From a virus, in IMG/VR virus record IMGVR_UViG_3300021197_001935, positions 1 through 34,512 of that record: a DNA stretch of 34,512 nucleotides; one strand, written 5' to 3'. Shown here piece after piece: positions 7,721 through 14,870 of this stretch. The notes below the pieces were generated by a model. It worked only from the letters and a program-made list of their open reading frames with translations. It ran no database searches and was not told where the DNA came from. The position numbers were made by a program, and so were the translations under genes. Position 1 is the stretch's first letter. Each line of letters starts with the position of its first letter.

Positions 7721-8519
7721 GCACAATAAGAAAAGAAATACCGCTTTTCTTTACGAGGCTCTAGTAAGAGAACTCACTAAGGCTACCATGAAAAAGGATA
7801 GCGGCAAGAAGAATACCATTGTTTCAATATTCAAAGAATTTTTTAAACCTCACAGCCCCCTCGCCAGAGATTTGAAAATATATCAAAACATTTTAGAAAC
7901 AAAAGTGGAAGACAAAAGACTTGCAGAAAAGATTGTGCTTGAGTCTAGGTTGGAGAGGAGCGCAATAGACAGCAAAGTCTTGTTTAACGAGCAAAGCGCC
8001 CTCATATCTAGAATTAATAAAGAACTCACCGCAGATGTTTATACAAACTTTGTACCATGCTACAAGGACTTGGCAACTCTACATCAAATATTTAATAATC
8101 CAAAGATTGAAGCGAAGCAAAGAGTTTTACTGGAGGAAACTATTATTTCCAATATGATCATCAGCGAGGGTACAGGCGACACCGGCATTGATCATATAGA
8201 TAACATCGTTTATGAATCATTTACAAAGAGGTTTAACAAATCTTATGATATACTGAGCGACAGGCAAAAAAATCTTCTTCAAGTTTACATTGGATCAGTG
8301 GGCAATAATGATTTGGAAATGAAAGTTTATTTGGACGATGAAATTTCTAATATCAAAGAAGATCTTCAAAATTCTGATGAACTAGAAGTTTTTCCTGAGA
8401 GGAAGCAAGAGTTATTAAACTTGGTAGATTCTTTTTCTCAAAAAGAGATCGGACAACAGGAGTTAACAAAGATATTAAAAATTCAGCAATTACTAGAGGA
8501 GTCTAGAGAGGATGCTTAA
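7704..8519 (+). CDS. conserved hypothetical protein, portal-adjacent
   Basis: This 271-residue, largely helical protein has a very basic N terminus (MSSKIKHNKKRNTAFLYEAL) and a charged, coiled-coil-like C terminus (residues about 215-271). It starts inside the end of the portal gene and overlaps the next gene by 8 bases, so it is part of the head operon. In T4 the portal is followed by the prohead core genes 67 and 68 before 21. This protein occupies that place but is much larger than gp67/gp68 and shows no recognisable similarity to them. A prohead core or virion role is an inference from position. Confidence 0.6.
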   Translation: MSSKIKHNKKRNTAFLYEALVRELTKATMKKDSGKKNTIVSIFKEFFKPHSPLARDLKIYQNILETKVEDKRLAEKIVLESRLERSAIDSKVLFNEQSALISRINKELTADVYTNFVPCYKDLATLHQIFNNPKIEAKQRVLLEETIISNMIISEGTGDTGIDHIDNIVYESFTKRFNKSYDILSDRQKNLLQVYIGSVGNNDLEMKVYLDDEISNIKEDLQNSDELEVFPERKQELLNLVDSFSQKEIGQQELTKILKIQQLLEESREDA

Positions 8520-9051
8520 AGTAACAATTGGGGGATCCCCGGAATACATACAGGAATATATTGACACTTTAGATATAAAAAAATCTTTGGGTGGTCATTT
8601 GATGATTTTTAATCATAAAGATATTAATGTTGTTGTGAAGGCTAAAGAAAGAAAAATTGTTGCATACAGTAAGAGCAATTTCAGCGACATTGTGTACAAC
8701 ACACAAAATAGATTTTTTAATTATTTAGTAGAGCATGGGGTTGTGGAACCAGAGACAATTAGGGGATCTAATGTTTTTGGGTCTTTATTAGCAGAGTACC
8801 CCGAGAATAAAGAAATTAAAAACTTATCTGAAGTTATATTATATAATATAGCAACATTTATGTTGGAAGAAAATCATTACATGGAAGCTATGAAAAGAGC
8901 AGAGATGGAAAGGGAAGAGGATTTGCTGAACCCATCCGACAAAGAATCTACTGAGCTTGGAGAAGTACCACAAGAAACTACCAAAGGATCAATGCAGCCA
9001 TACTATCCGGGCTATTCATACGGTCTGGCAGGAATCTATAGGTATGAGTAA
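8512..9051 (+). CDS. conserved hypothetical protein in head operon
   Basis: The protein has 179 residues. The first 90 look like a compact alpha/beta domain (KVTIGGSPEYIQEYI, HLMIFNHKDINVVVKAKERK). A helical segment (IKNLSEVILYNIATFMLEENHYMEAMKRAEMEREEDLL) follows, then a low-complexity, Pro/Tyr-rich tail ending in PYYPGYSYGLAGIYRYE. The tail looks like an exposed interaction peptide. The gene is coupled to both neighbours (8-base overlap upstream, TAATG-type overlap downstream). It lies between portal and protease and may take part in prohead assembly. No family is recognised. Confidence 0.55.
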   Translation: MLKVTIGGSPEYIQEYIDTLDIKKSLGGHLMIFNHKDINVVVKAKERKIVAYSKSNFSDIVYNTQNRFFNYLVEHGVVEPETIRGSNVFGSLLAEYPENKEIKNLSEVILYNIATFMLEENHYMEAMKRAEMEREEDLLNPSDKESTELGEVPQETTKGSMQPYYPGYSYGLAGIYRYE

Positions 9052-9365
9052 TGGATCTATTGCATTTTATCTTAGCCTCTTGGGGTATGACTCAAATTTT
9101 AGTATACGGGACAATTTTTGAAGATCATAGAGATTGGATTATGGAAAAATCTAATTGGTTTGGAACACTTATCCACTGTCCTATGTGTACAGGTTTTTGG
9201 GTTGGTGTTTTTTTGTTTGGAATAAACGGCTTTACAGAACTATTTAATTTTGAGTATAATATCGCTAATTTGTTAATTTTGGGATGTATTTCATCTGCGA
9301 CATCATATGCATTTAATGTAGTTGTTAGCGATAGTGGAATAAAACTTAATCACATTAGTGAATAG
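9051..9365 (+). CDS. small membrane protein with CPMCTGFW motif
   Basis: The protein has 104 residues with three hydrophobic segments (about residues 4-22, 45-62 and 72-92). Between the first two lies HCPMCTGFWVGVF, with C43-x2-C46 placed at the membrane edge. A CxxC-x-x-FW-G block of this sort is characteristic of small DUF1360-like membrane proteins found in phages and bacteria. The function of that family is not known to me. The start overlaps the preceding stop. A membrane protein among head genes could relate to prohead initiation at the membrane, as known for T4 gp20/gp40, but that link is speculative. Confidence 0.6.
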   Translation: MDLLHFILASWGMTQILVYGTIFEDHRDWIMEKSNWFGTLIHCPMCTGFWVGVFLFGINGFTELFNFEYNIANLLILGCISSATSYAFNVVVSDSGIKLNHISE

Positions 9366-9377
9366 GAGATTTTTGAA

Positions 9378-9431
9378 ATGACAGCAAAATGGAAATTACA
9401 GCCAGTTAGAAGATGCTGCAAGGGATCCTAA
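9378..9431 (+). CDS. possible 17-residue leader peptide or broken 5' end of gp21
   Basis: A strong AGGAGAT site (9364-9370) precedes an ATG with ideal spacing and opens a 17-codon ORF, MTAKWKLQPVRRCCKGS. Its ATG overlaps a TGA in the reading frame of the downstream protease gene. If one base after the ATG is skipped, the reading continues without a stop through the gp21 start (9466), adding a plausible 30-residue extension. A translated leader peptide and a frameshifted remnant of a longer gp21 N terminus are both possible. Confidence 0.35.
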   Translation: MTAKWKLQPVRRCCKGS

Positions 9432-9465
9432 CTCGCACGGGTCGCGCCCGTTTAAGGAAGAAGAC

Positions 9466-10062
9466 ATGACTGAAAAAATGGTAATTAGAGAATACTATGA
9501 ACTTTGTGACGGTGGCATATGTCAAGACTTGCTCACAGAGGCAGAAAAGCGCTTTGTTAACAATGGTGGCATGATTCTTTCTGGCGTTATACAAAGATGC
9601 GGTGTTCCAAACGGAAACGGAAGAATTTATACAGAAGGTGTTCTTACAAGAGAGATTGGCTTATATGAGAAGCTAGTAGAAGAAAATAGAGCCCTTGGGG
9701 AGTTAGACCACCCAGAGTCTAATATCGTTAATCTTGCCAATGTTTCTCACAAAATGACAGCCGTTTGGATCGACGGCAATGATGTGTATGGCAAAATCCA
9801 AGTTTTAGACACACCATCTGGCAAGATCTTAAGAGCGCTTGTTGATGGCGGCTGCTCAATTGGTATTTCTTCTAGGGGGACAGGGACACTCCAAGAAAGC
9901 CCGAAAGGTTCGATTGTTAATGACGACTTTCAGTTGATTTGTTTCGACATGGTTTCAGAGCCATCAACTGCTGGTGCATTTATGATGAAAGAAAATAAAG
10001 ATAATAATGTCTTTACTAAAGCAGATAAATTAAACAGACTAATACAGGATATTTTAAGCTAG
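9466..10062 (+). CDS. gp21: prohead core protease, gp21-like (serine protease)
   Basis: This 198-residue protein is the maturation protease that digests the scaffold and trims the capsid proteins inside the prohead, cutting after (L/I)-x-E. The fold family (U9/herpes assemblin-like) is recognised from GVPNGNGRIYTEGVL near residues 45-60, the catalytic His82 in GELDHPES, and Ser135/Ser136 in DGGCSIGISSRG, followed by DFQLICFDMVSEPST. Length is close to T4 gp21 (212 residues). The chosen ATG has an AAGGAAG site (9454-9460). Upstream in the same frame the sequence stays open back to 9382, so a longer N terminus is conceivable. Confidence 0.92.
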   Translation: MTEKMVIREYYELCDGGICQDLLTEAEKRFVNNGGMILSGVIQRCGVPNGNGRIYTEGVLTREIGLYEKLVEENRALGELDHPESNIVNLANVSHKMTAVWIDGNDVYGKIQVLDTPSGKILRALVDGGCSIGISSRGTGTLQESPKGSIVNDDFQLICFDMVSEPSTAGAFMMKENKDNNVFTKADKLNRLIQDILS

Positions 10063-10066
10063 TAAT

Positions 10067-10486
10067 ATGAAAAAATCAGAGTTTAAACAACTTATTAAGG
10101 AAAGCGTAAGGGAAGTTCTCATAACAGAGGGTTTCCTTTCGACAATTGTAGCTGAAGTCGTCAAGGGTATCGGTACGAATGTTGTAACAGAGAGAGTTGT
10201 TGAAGAGCAGAATCCACAAGAAAAGGTGAAGTTTCAAAATGTTCGAACACAAGAGAAAAAAAAGCAGCTTCAAGAGACAAGAAAGAGGATGCTTGATGCT
10301 ATCGGTAAAGATTCTTTTGGCGGCGTAGATATATTTGAAGGCACAACCCCAATGAGAAAAGGTGGGGATCCCAATGCTTCGGCGAGTCCCAATTCTGCTT
10401 TGGGTGATGTAGACCCAAGTGACCCCGGAGTGGATATTTCTGGAATTTTGGGATCTGCCTCTGCGTGGAAAAAAATAATTAAATAG
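10067..10486 (+). CDS. putative internal/head protein with I-x-E leader
   Basis: The protein has 139 residues. It begins MKKSEFKQLIKESVREVLIT followed by EG, a helical leader with I-x-E sites (IKE at residues 10-12, ITE at 19-21), so gp21 could process it. A charged helical middle (EKKKQLQETRKRMLDAIGKD) and a Gly/Asp/Pro/Ser-rich, probably disordered C-terminal part (DPNASASPNSALGDVDPSDPG) follow. It lies immediately after gp21 and before the bS21 gene. I infer a prohead core or internal protein, but cannot name it. Confidence 0.55.
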   Translation: MKKSEFKQLIKESVREVLITEGFLSTIVAEVVKGIGTNVVTERVVEEQNPQEKVKFQNVRTQEKKKQLQETRKRMLDAIGKDSFGGVDIFEGTTPMRKGGDPNASASPNSALGDVDPSDPGVDISGILGSASAWKKIIK

Positions 10487-10493
10487 GTATAAA

Positions 10494-10730
10494 ATGAAAA
10501 AGAAAGCAAAACCAGTTCATGTAGAAGTTACACCAAGAAAGAATGAGTCTCCCGAAAGGATGATTAAGAGATTCATTAAAAAAGTTAAGAAAGAAGGCAT
10601 TCAAGATGAATGGCGAGAAAAACATATGTTCTTTGAGAAACCGACAGACAAGCGCCGACGAAAAAAGAAAGAGCGCAACAGGGTATTAAAAAGGCTCCAA
10701 AGAGAATACGATGCTAAATATAAAGACTAG
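10494..10730 (+). CDS. rpsU: phage-encoded ribosomal protein bS21
   Basis: The 78-residue, extremely basic protein aligns along its length with bacterial bS21 (71 residues in E. coli). Landmarks are NESPERMIKRFIKKVKKEG at residues 17-35, corresponding to bacterial NEPFDVALRRFKRSCEKAG; the hallmark FEKPT at 47-51; and a poly-basic helix RRRKKKERNRVLKRLQRE at 54-71. It has an N-terminal extension of roughly a dozen residues compared with E. coli. bS21 is a loosely held 30S protein near the mRNA exit/anti-Shine-Dalgarno region, so a phage copy may exchange into host ribosomes and favour phage messages. It is embedded in the head gene operon with short spacers on both sides. Confidence 0.9.
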   Translation: MKKKAKPVHVEVTPRKNESPERMIKRFIKKVKKEGIQDEWREKHMFFEKPTDKRRRKKKERNRVLKRLQREYDAKYKD

Positions 10731-10741
10731 GAGAAAATAAA

Positions 10742-11185
10742 ATGGCAATTTATTCACCCAAAGCAAGTGGGTTAGGAAATTCAGCAGCATACCAAGTTTC
10801 AGGTGTTCCATATGCTACAGCTTCAATCCAAACACCAGTTCTCGGTACCGCACCGTATGAACATTCGTTTCCATTTGTGACAAAGTTCGTTACAATTACA
10901 AACACAACTACGGGAGTGAATATTCCCTTGAGAGTTGGGTTTAGTGCGTTAGGAATAACAGGCTCTTCGCAGGGAGGAGGCAGCCCCCCACCAGACGGTG
11001 CTAGCGATCACTATTTTATTTTAGATAACGGAGAGTCTTATACTGGAGAATTTAGAATATCTAGATTGTATTTTTTGAGTAATGGAACGGGAGCTGCTCC
11101 AACTGTTTCAATTATTGCTGGAATCACTGGTGTTCCTAGTGCAGACTTGGTAACCAACTGGTCCGGTTCGGCTGGGGTGGGCTAA
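10742..11185 (+). CDS. small beta-rich virion protein (decoration/head-fibre candidate)
   Basis: This 147-residue protein has a good AGGAGA site. Composition is rich in Ser, Thr, Gly, Pro and Val with almost no long helices. The segments FPFVTKFVTITNTTTGVNIPLRVGF, HYFILDNGESYTGEFRISRLYFLS and VSIIAGITGV read as beta strands, with a GGGSPPP loop. This is the profile of small capsid-decoration or fibre-associated proteins. It precedes the LamG-like protein by three bases and lies within the accessory island between gp21 and gp22. No family name can be given from sequence alone. Confidence 0.55.
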   Translation: MAIYSPKASGLGNSAAYQVSGVPYATASIQTPVLGTAPYEHSFPFVTKFVTITNTTTGVNIPLRVGFSALGITGSSQGGGSPPPDGASDHYFILDNGESYTGEFRISRLYFLSNGTGAAPTVSIIAGITGVPSADLVTNWSGSAGVG

Positions 11186-11188
11186 TCA

Positions 11189-12142
11189 ATGATTACTAGC
11201 GGATTTGGTTCAAAGAGTTCTAAATCCCTGTCTTCCGTGCAGGGAGGCACAAGCACATCTTCTGACAGGGCAGGCGGACCAGATAAAGTCATTAGGTCTC
11301 TTGGCGGCTCAGACATTAAAGGCTGGTATGATGCCACAAATGTCCTCCTCGCTGGCACAGCTAACGATGCAGATCTAACTTTTTGGTTCGATAAAGGACC
11401 AGACCAAACTCACCTACATCAATCAACCGCAGCAGAAAAGCCACACTATATTCATGACGGATTAAATGGTCGCCCAGTTGTTAGAGGCGATGGTTCTGAC
11501 GATGTATATCTAACTGCTGATGCAGGAGGCACCGCAAAAAATGTTGACTGGGGCGCATCATGCAGTGCATTCGTTTTAGTAAAAGCAGCAAACAATGACA
11601 ACAACCATGGAATTTTCGGAGGAGATTCAGGAGGTTCCGTGCCAAAGTCAAGATTCGGCTTTGGCTCAATGCAGGACGAAGATCCTGACCGAATGAGGGT
11701 TGAGTGTTTCGGCAGAGTTGACAATGGTGGTGAAGTAAATTTTCAAGTAGATAACTTCTATAATACAGGAGGCGGAATACCAACATGTAGAAATCAATTT
11801 GTACTATACTACCTTGAGTACAAAATAAATGCGGGAGAGACAGGAGCGGAAGATACCTTTACTAGGAGTGCTTATACAAAAGAAGCAGTGTCGGCTGTTA
11901 GTACATCAAGCACTGGCGAGACTAACGAAAATAAGGTTACTAGCTCCGACGCCAATGCTATGGCAGCAAAAGGCTTTGACACGGATCAAATGGTTGTGTT
12001 TAAGAATATCCATACTGCCATGGGTTTTCTTGACGGCGATCTAGCATTTCTATTGTTTTCAAACAGGCACTACTCTCTTGGCGAAAGACAAAGAATCTCA
12101 AAAGCAATCCAACAAATTTATGGTTTCTCTAATATAAATTAA
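11189..12142 (+). CDS. LamG/concanavalin A-like lectin domain protein
   Basis: The protein has 317 residues. After a Ser/Gly-rich N terminus (residues 1-30) a jelly-roll domain is indicated by KGWYDATN near 44, LTFWFDKGPDQTHLHQ near 64, then GLNGRPVVRGDGSDDVYL and a C-terminal GDLAFLLFSNRHYSLGERQRISKAI, the typical end of bacterial LamG domains in which a polysaccharide-facing sheet is followed by a short helix. Such domains bind sugars or decorate surfaces. The likely role is a capsid or tail decoration/adhesin protein. It ends the operon: a terminator follows at 12246-12269. Confidence 0.65.
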   Translation: MITSGFGSKSSKSLSSVQGGTSTSSDRAGGPDKVIRSLGGSDIKGWYDATNVLLAGTANDADLTFWFDKGPDQTHLHQSTAAEKPHYIHDGLNGRPVVRGDGSDDVYLTADAGGTAKNVDWGASCSAFVLVKAANNDNNHGIFGGDSGGSVPKSRFGFGSMQDEDPDRMRVECFGRVDNGGEVNFQVDNFYNTGGGIPTCRNQFVLYYLEYKINAGETGAEDTFTRSAYTKEAVSAVSTSSTGETNENKVTSSDANAMAAKGFDTDQMVVFKNIHTAMGFLDGDLAFLLFSNRHYSLGERQRISKAIQQIYGFSNIN

Positions 12143-12212
12143 AAAAATCTTCAATCCTTCTCATTAGTTGCCACTATATAGCATTTTGCTTTCACTAAAT
12201 CTAATCCTCAAA

Positions 12213-12223
12213 ACTATTTATAT
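12213..12223 (+). promoter_or_regulatory. ACTATTTATAT element before tandem hairpins
   Basis: The element lies just upstream of two hairpins and a terminator rather than upstream of a gene. The long fibre gene starts only at 12317, beyond the terminator. Confidence 0.35.
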
Positions 12224-12225
12224 AT

Positions 12226-12243
12226 GAGCACAATCTCGTGCTC
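12226..12243 (+). other. hairpin upstream of terminator
   Basis: GAGCAC (12226-12231) and GTGCTC (12238-12243) form a perfect 6-bp stem around AATCTC. It starts just after an ACTATTTATAT element and ends two bases before the terminator stem. Two adjacent hairpins in 45 bases would give a short, highly structured transcript. Confidence 0.5.
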
Positions 12244-12245
12244 CA

Positions 12246-12269
12246 AGCGCCCTCGGGCGCTTTTTCTTT
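12246..12269 (+). terminator. rho-independent terminator after LamG-like gene
   Basis: AGCGCC (12246-12251), loop CTCG and GGCGCT (12256-12261) form a GC-rich 6-bp stem followed by TTTTTCTTT. It separates the gp21/bS21/LamG operon from the long fibre gene. Confidence 0.85.
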
Positions 12270-12316
12270 GACTTTAATTTAAAATTTAATAACTAAATCT
12301 ATGGGAGGATTTATGA

Positions 12317-14806
12317 ATGGCTTATTTTACTGAATCTAGTTACGGTAAATATATCGAACTTCAGAATGTTTCTGGTTCTGGAGACCCGGCAGATGCCCCA
12401 ATTGGCGGTGCCTATCTTTTTTCTTCTGGTACATCCGCAGACCCTGCGGCTTCCAGACTTTACATGCAAAATCAAGGGGGCGTTGTTACCGACCTCGCTA
12501 AATCTCTTGACATCGATGCTTTTTCCGCTGGCACTAGCCTTCACCAAACACAAGATCACTTTGTCTTTTCCGACAACGGAACTGAGAAGAAGATCACTTT
12601 CTCTAACCTTCAAGACGCAGTTTTCGCTGATGTCTCTGGAGACGCAACCATCGCCGCAGGCGGTGCTTTAACTATCGCTGCTCAAGCAGTTGAAAACAGC
12701 ATGCTTGCTGACGACGCCGTTGGCGCTGATGAATTGGCTGCTAACGCTGTTGTCAATGCTTCTATTGCTTCTGACGCTGCAATTGACATGGACAAGCTTG
12801 ACGGTGGATCTTTGGCTTCATCTTTGAGTGACCTTGCACAAGGTGACTTGATGTATGCAGGTGATATTGATGATTCTAACAACCTTAAGTCAATCACCTT
12901 CTCTAACTTTGAAGACGCAATCTTCGGAAATGTTTCCGGTGATGCTACAATCGCTGCTGGTGGCGCTTTGACTATTGCCGCTCAAGCAGTTGAAAACAGC
13001 ATGCTTGCTGATGACGCTGTTGGTGCTGACGAGTTGGCTGCTAACGCTGTCGTTGAAGCTAGCATTGTTGACAACGCAGTCACTTTGGCTAAGATGGCAG
13101 GTATTACTAGAGGTTCTCTCATCTTGGGTGATGCATCTGGTGATCCTTCACTTCTTGGAAAAGGTACTGCTGCTCAATTCCTTCAGTCTGATGGAACTGA
13201 TCCGTCGTATGTATCAATCTCCGGTGACGCTACAGTTGCTGCTGGTGGTGCTTTGACAATCGGAACCGGCGTTGTTGAGCATGCAATGCTCGCTGCTGAT
13301 TGTGTCGATGGCGACAACATTCAAGATGATGTTGTTAACTCTGAACATCTTGCCGCCGGCGCAATTGACACTGAGCATCTTGCTGATAATCAAGTTACTT
13401 TGGCTAAGATGGCTGGATTGGCTGCTGCTAAGTTTATTCTTGGTAATAGCGATGGCGACCCTGCTGCTGTAACTATGAGCGGTGACGCAACTATGTCTAA
13501 CACTGGTGCTTTGACTATTGCTGCTGCTGCTGTTGAGCATGGTATGCTTGCTGAAGACATCATCTCTGGGCAAGCTGCTCTCGGCGGTGCAACCGTTGCT
13601 CAAGCTGACTTGTTGATGCTTGATGATGGACCGGGCGCTGTTAAGAAAGTCACATTCTCAAACTTTGAGGATTCACTCTTCGGAAATGTTTCCGGTGATG
13701 CCACTGTGGCTGCTGGTGGTGCTTTAACAATCGCTGCTGACGCTGTTGAAGGCTCAATGCTTAACGACAATGTTATTTCTGGTCAAACTGAATTGGCTCA
13801 CGCAGACATCGCTTCTGCTGACGAGTTGATGATCTCTGACGGTGGAACATTGAAGAAAGTTGGACTTGATAGTCTTCGCGATCACTACTACGGACAAGTT
13901 TCCGGTGATGCTACTATCGCTGACGGCGGTGCTTTGACTATTGCCGCTCAAGCAGTTGAAAACAGCATGCTTGCTGATGACGCTGTTGGTGCTGACGAGT
14001 TGGCTGCTGATGCTGTTGTCAACGCTTCTGTTGCTTCTAACGCTGCAATCGTGGCTACTAAGTTAAACTTCAATGTTGACTTTGGTGGAAATGTGCAGTT
14101 CGGTACCCAAACAGACGACGCAGTTGCCTTTGGTGGTTCGATCTCAGTCGGAAGTAATGTAATTGCTAACGCTCAGGGCGAAGCTACCATCAGTATGGAC
14201 AATGATCAGAATGTTGCAATTGCTGCTGCTGCTACCGTTGGTGGTGGATATGGCTCTTCTGGAGTTACTATGAGTGCTGCTGGTGCAATCAGCGCAGACG
14301 GAGCACTTACTATTGGTGCTGACGGCGCTGGTGTAAACGCTAAGTTCTTTGGTGGTGCTGCTAATGAGCACATGTCCTACGATGCTGGTAACCATGTTCT
14401 TTACTTTGTTAACGGATCTAGCGCTACTTTGCTGACTCTTGGTGGAGACGCCACTACTGAGTATGCACTTGATGTTGCTAACGGATCTGATAACATTAAC
14501 AAAGTTCGTGCTGCTGCATTCGTTACTTACTCGGACGAAAGCCTCAAGAGTGATGTTGCTACAATGAACACTGCGCTTGATACTGTTATGTCCTTGAATG
14601 GTGTTGAGTTCACTTGGAAAGATTCCGGTGAAAGAGACTTCGGTTTCATCGCTCAAGATGTTCAATCTGTTCTCCCAAAGGCAGTTCACACTGCTGATGA
14701 CGGAGTACAGGGAGTTGACTACTCAAGACTTACTTCGGTTCTCGTTGAGGCTGTAAAGGCTCAACAAGTTCAGATCGAAGAATTGAAAGCAATCCTCAAG
14801 AAGTAA
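12317..14806 (+). CDS. long repetitive tail/head fibre with S74 chaperone domain
   Basis: The protein has 829 residues. The GGGAGG site at 12303-12308 supports the ATG at 12317; the ATG at 12313 hits a stop after six codons. Six degenerate repeats begin SGDAT followed by GALTI and an AVExxML segment, at residues 107, 207, 302, 388, 459 and 529, with intervening segments such as KKVTFSNFED. Ala/Gly/Asp dominate. The C terminus (about 735-829) is an S74 intramolecular chaperone with Ser739 and Lys744 (SDESLK), then FTWKDSGERDFGFIAQDV and a final coiled coil. It would form a long trimeric fibre whose chaperone cuts itself off. Its place between protease and scaffold genes is unusual for a fibre; host recognition is the likely role. 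Confidence 0.85.
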   Translation: MAYFTESSYGKYIELQNVSGSGDPADAPIGGAYLFSSGTSADPAASRLYMQNQGGVVTDLAKSLDIDAFSAGTSLHQTQDHFVFSDNGTEKKITFSNLQDAVFADVSGDATIAAGGALTIAAQAVENSMLADDAVGADELAANAVVNASIASDAAIDMDKLDGGSLASSLSDLAQGDLMYAGDIDDSNNLKSITFSNFEDAIFGNVSGDATIAAGGALTIAAQAVENSMLADDAVGADELAANAVVEASIVDNAVTLAKMAGITRGSLILGDASGDPSLLGKGTAAQFLQSDGTDPSYVSISGDATVAAGGALTIGTGVVEHAMLAADCVDGDNIQDDVVNSEHLAAGAIDTEHLADNQVTLAKMAGLAAAKFILGNSDGDPAAVTMSGDATMSNTGALTIAAAAVEHGMLAEDIISGQAALGGATVAQADLLMLDDGPGAVKKVTFSNFEDSLFGNVSGDATVAAGGALTIAADAVEGSMLNDNVISGQTELAHADIASADELMISDGGTLKKVGLDSLRDHYYGQVSGDATIADGGALTIAAQAVENSMLADDAVGADELAADAVVNASVASNAAIVATKLNFNVDFGGNVQFGTQTDDAVAFGGSISVGSNVIANAQGEATISMDNDQNVAIAAAATVGGGYGSSGVTMSAAGAISADGALTIGADGAGVNAKFFGGAANEHMSYDAGNHVLYFVNGSSATLLTLGGDATTEYALDVANGSDNINKVRAAAFVTYSDESLKSDVATMNTALDTVMSLNGVEFTWKDSGERDFGFIAQDVQSVLPKAVHTADDGVQGVDYSRLTSVLVEAVKAQQVQIEELKAILKK
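12965..13042 (+). repeat. 78-bp perfect direct repeat, copy 1 (fibre gene)
   Basis: This segment is identical to 13931-14008, 966 bp downstream in the same frame. It encodes the core ALTIAAQAVENSMLADDAVG plus ADELAA. A third, diverged copy lies at about 12665-12742 and differs at synonymous positions. Confidence 0.9.
13931..14008 (+). repeat. 78-bp perfect direct repeat, copy 2 (fibre gene)
   Basis: Identical at nucleotide level to 12965-13042. Other repeat units in the gene agree in protein but differ in synonymous bases, so this pair is likely a recent duplication or gene conversion. Confidence 0.9.
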
Positions 14807-14821
14807 ACCTTTTTGATAACC

Positions 14822-14851
14822 GAGGGCAGGGATCTACGGGTCTCTGCCCTC
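14822..14851 (+). terminator. long hairpin with UNCG loop after fibre gene
   Basis: GAGGGCAGGGATC (14822-14834) pairs with GGTCTCTGCCCTC (14839-14851) around TACG, giving 13 base pairs including two G-U pairs and a C(UACG)G loop, an unusually stable tetraloop type. The following bases, CACCTTCTTCTACTT, are pyrimidine-rich but not a true T-run, so it may act as a weak terminator or as an mRNA 3'-end stabiliser. Confidence 0.65.
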
Positions 14852-14870
14852 ACCTTCTTCTACTTATATT

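Noticed and set aside
12224-12271. 15-codon ORF starting ATGAGC in the gap
   Set aside because: It consists almost entirely of the two hairpins and the terminator, has no ribosome site, and is better explained as RNA structure.
12635-14010. CRISPR-like or satellite array
   Set aside because: The repeats are in frame, degenerate and encode a fibre; spacing is irregular and there are no short identical repeats with unique spacers.
14144-14689. Minus-strand ORF of 181 codons in the fibre gene
   Set aside because: Shadow of an Ala/Gly/Asp-rich coding repeat. The Ser/Thr/Asn-rich product is not protein-like and the whole window is plus-strand coding.
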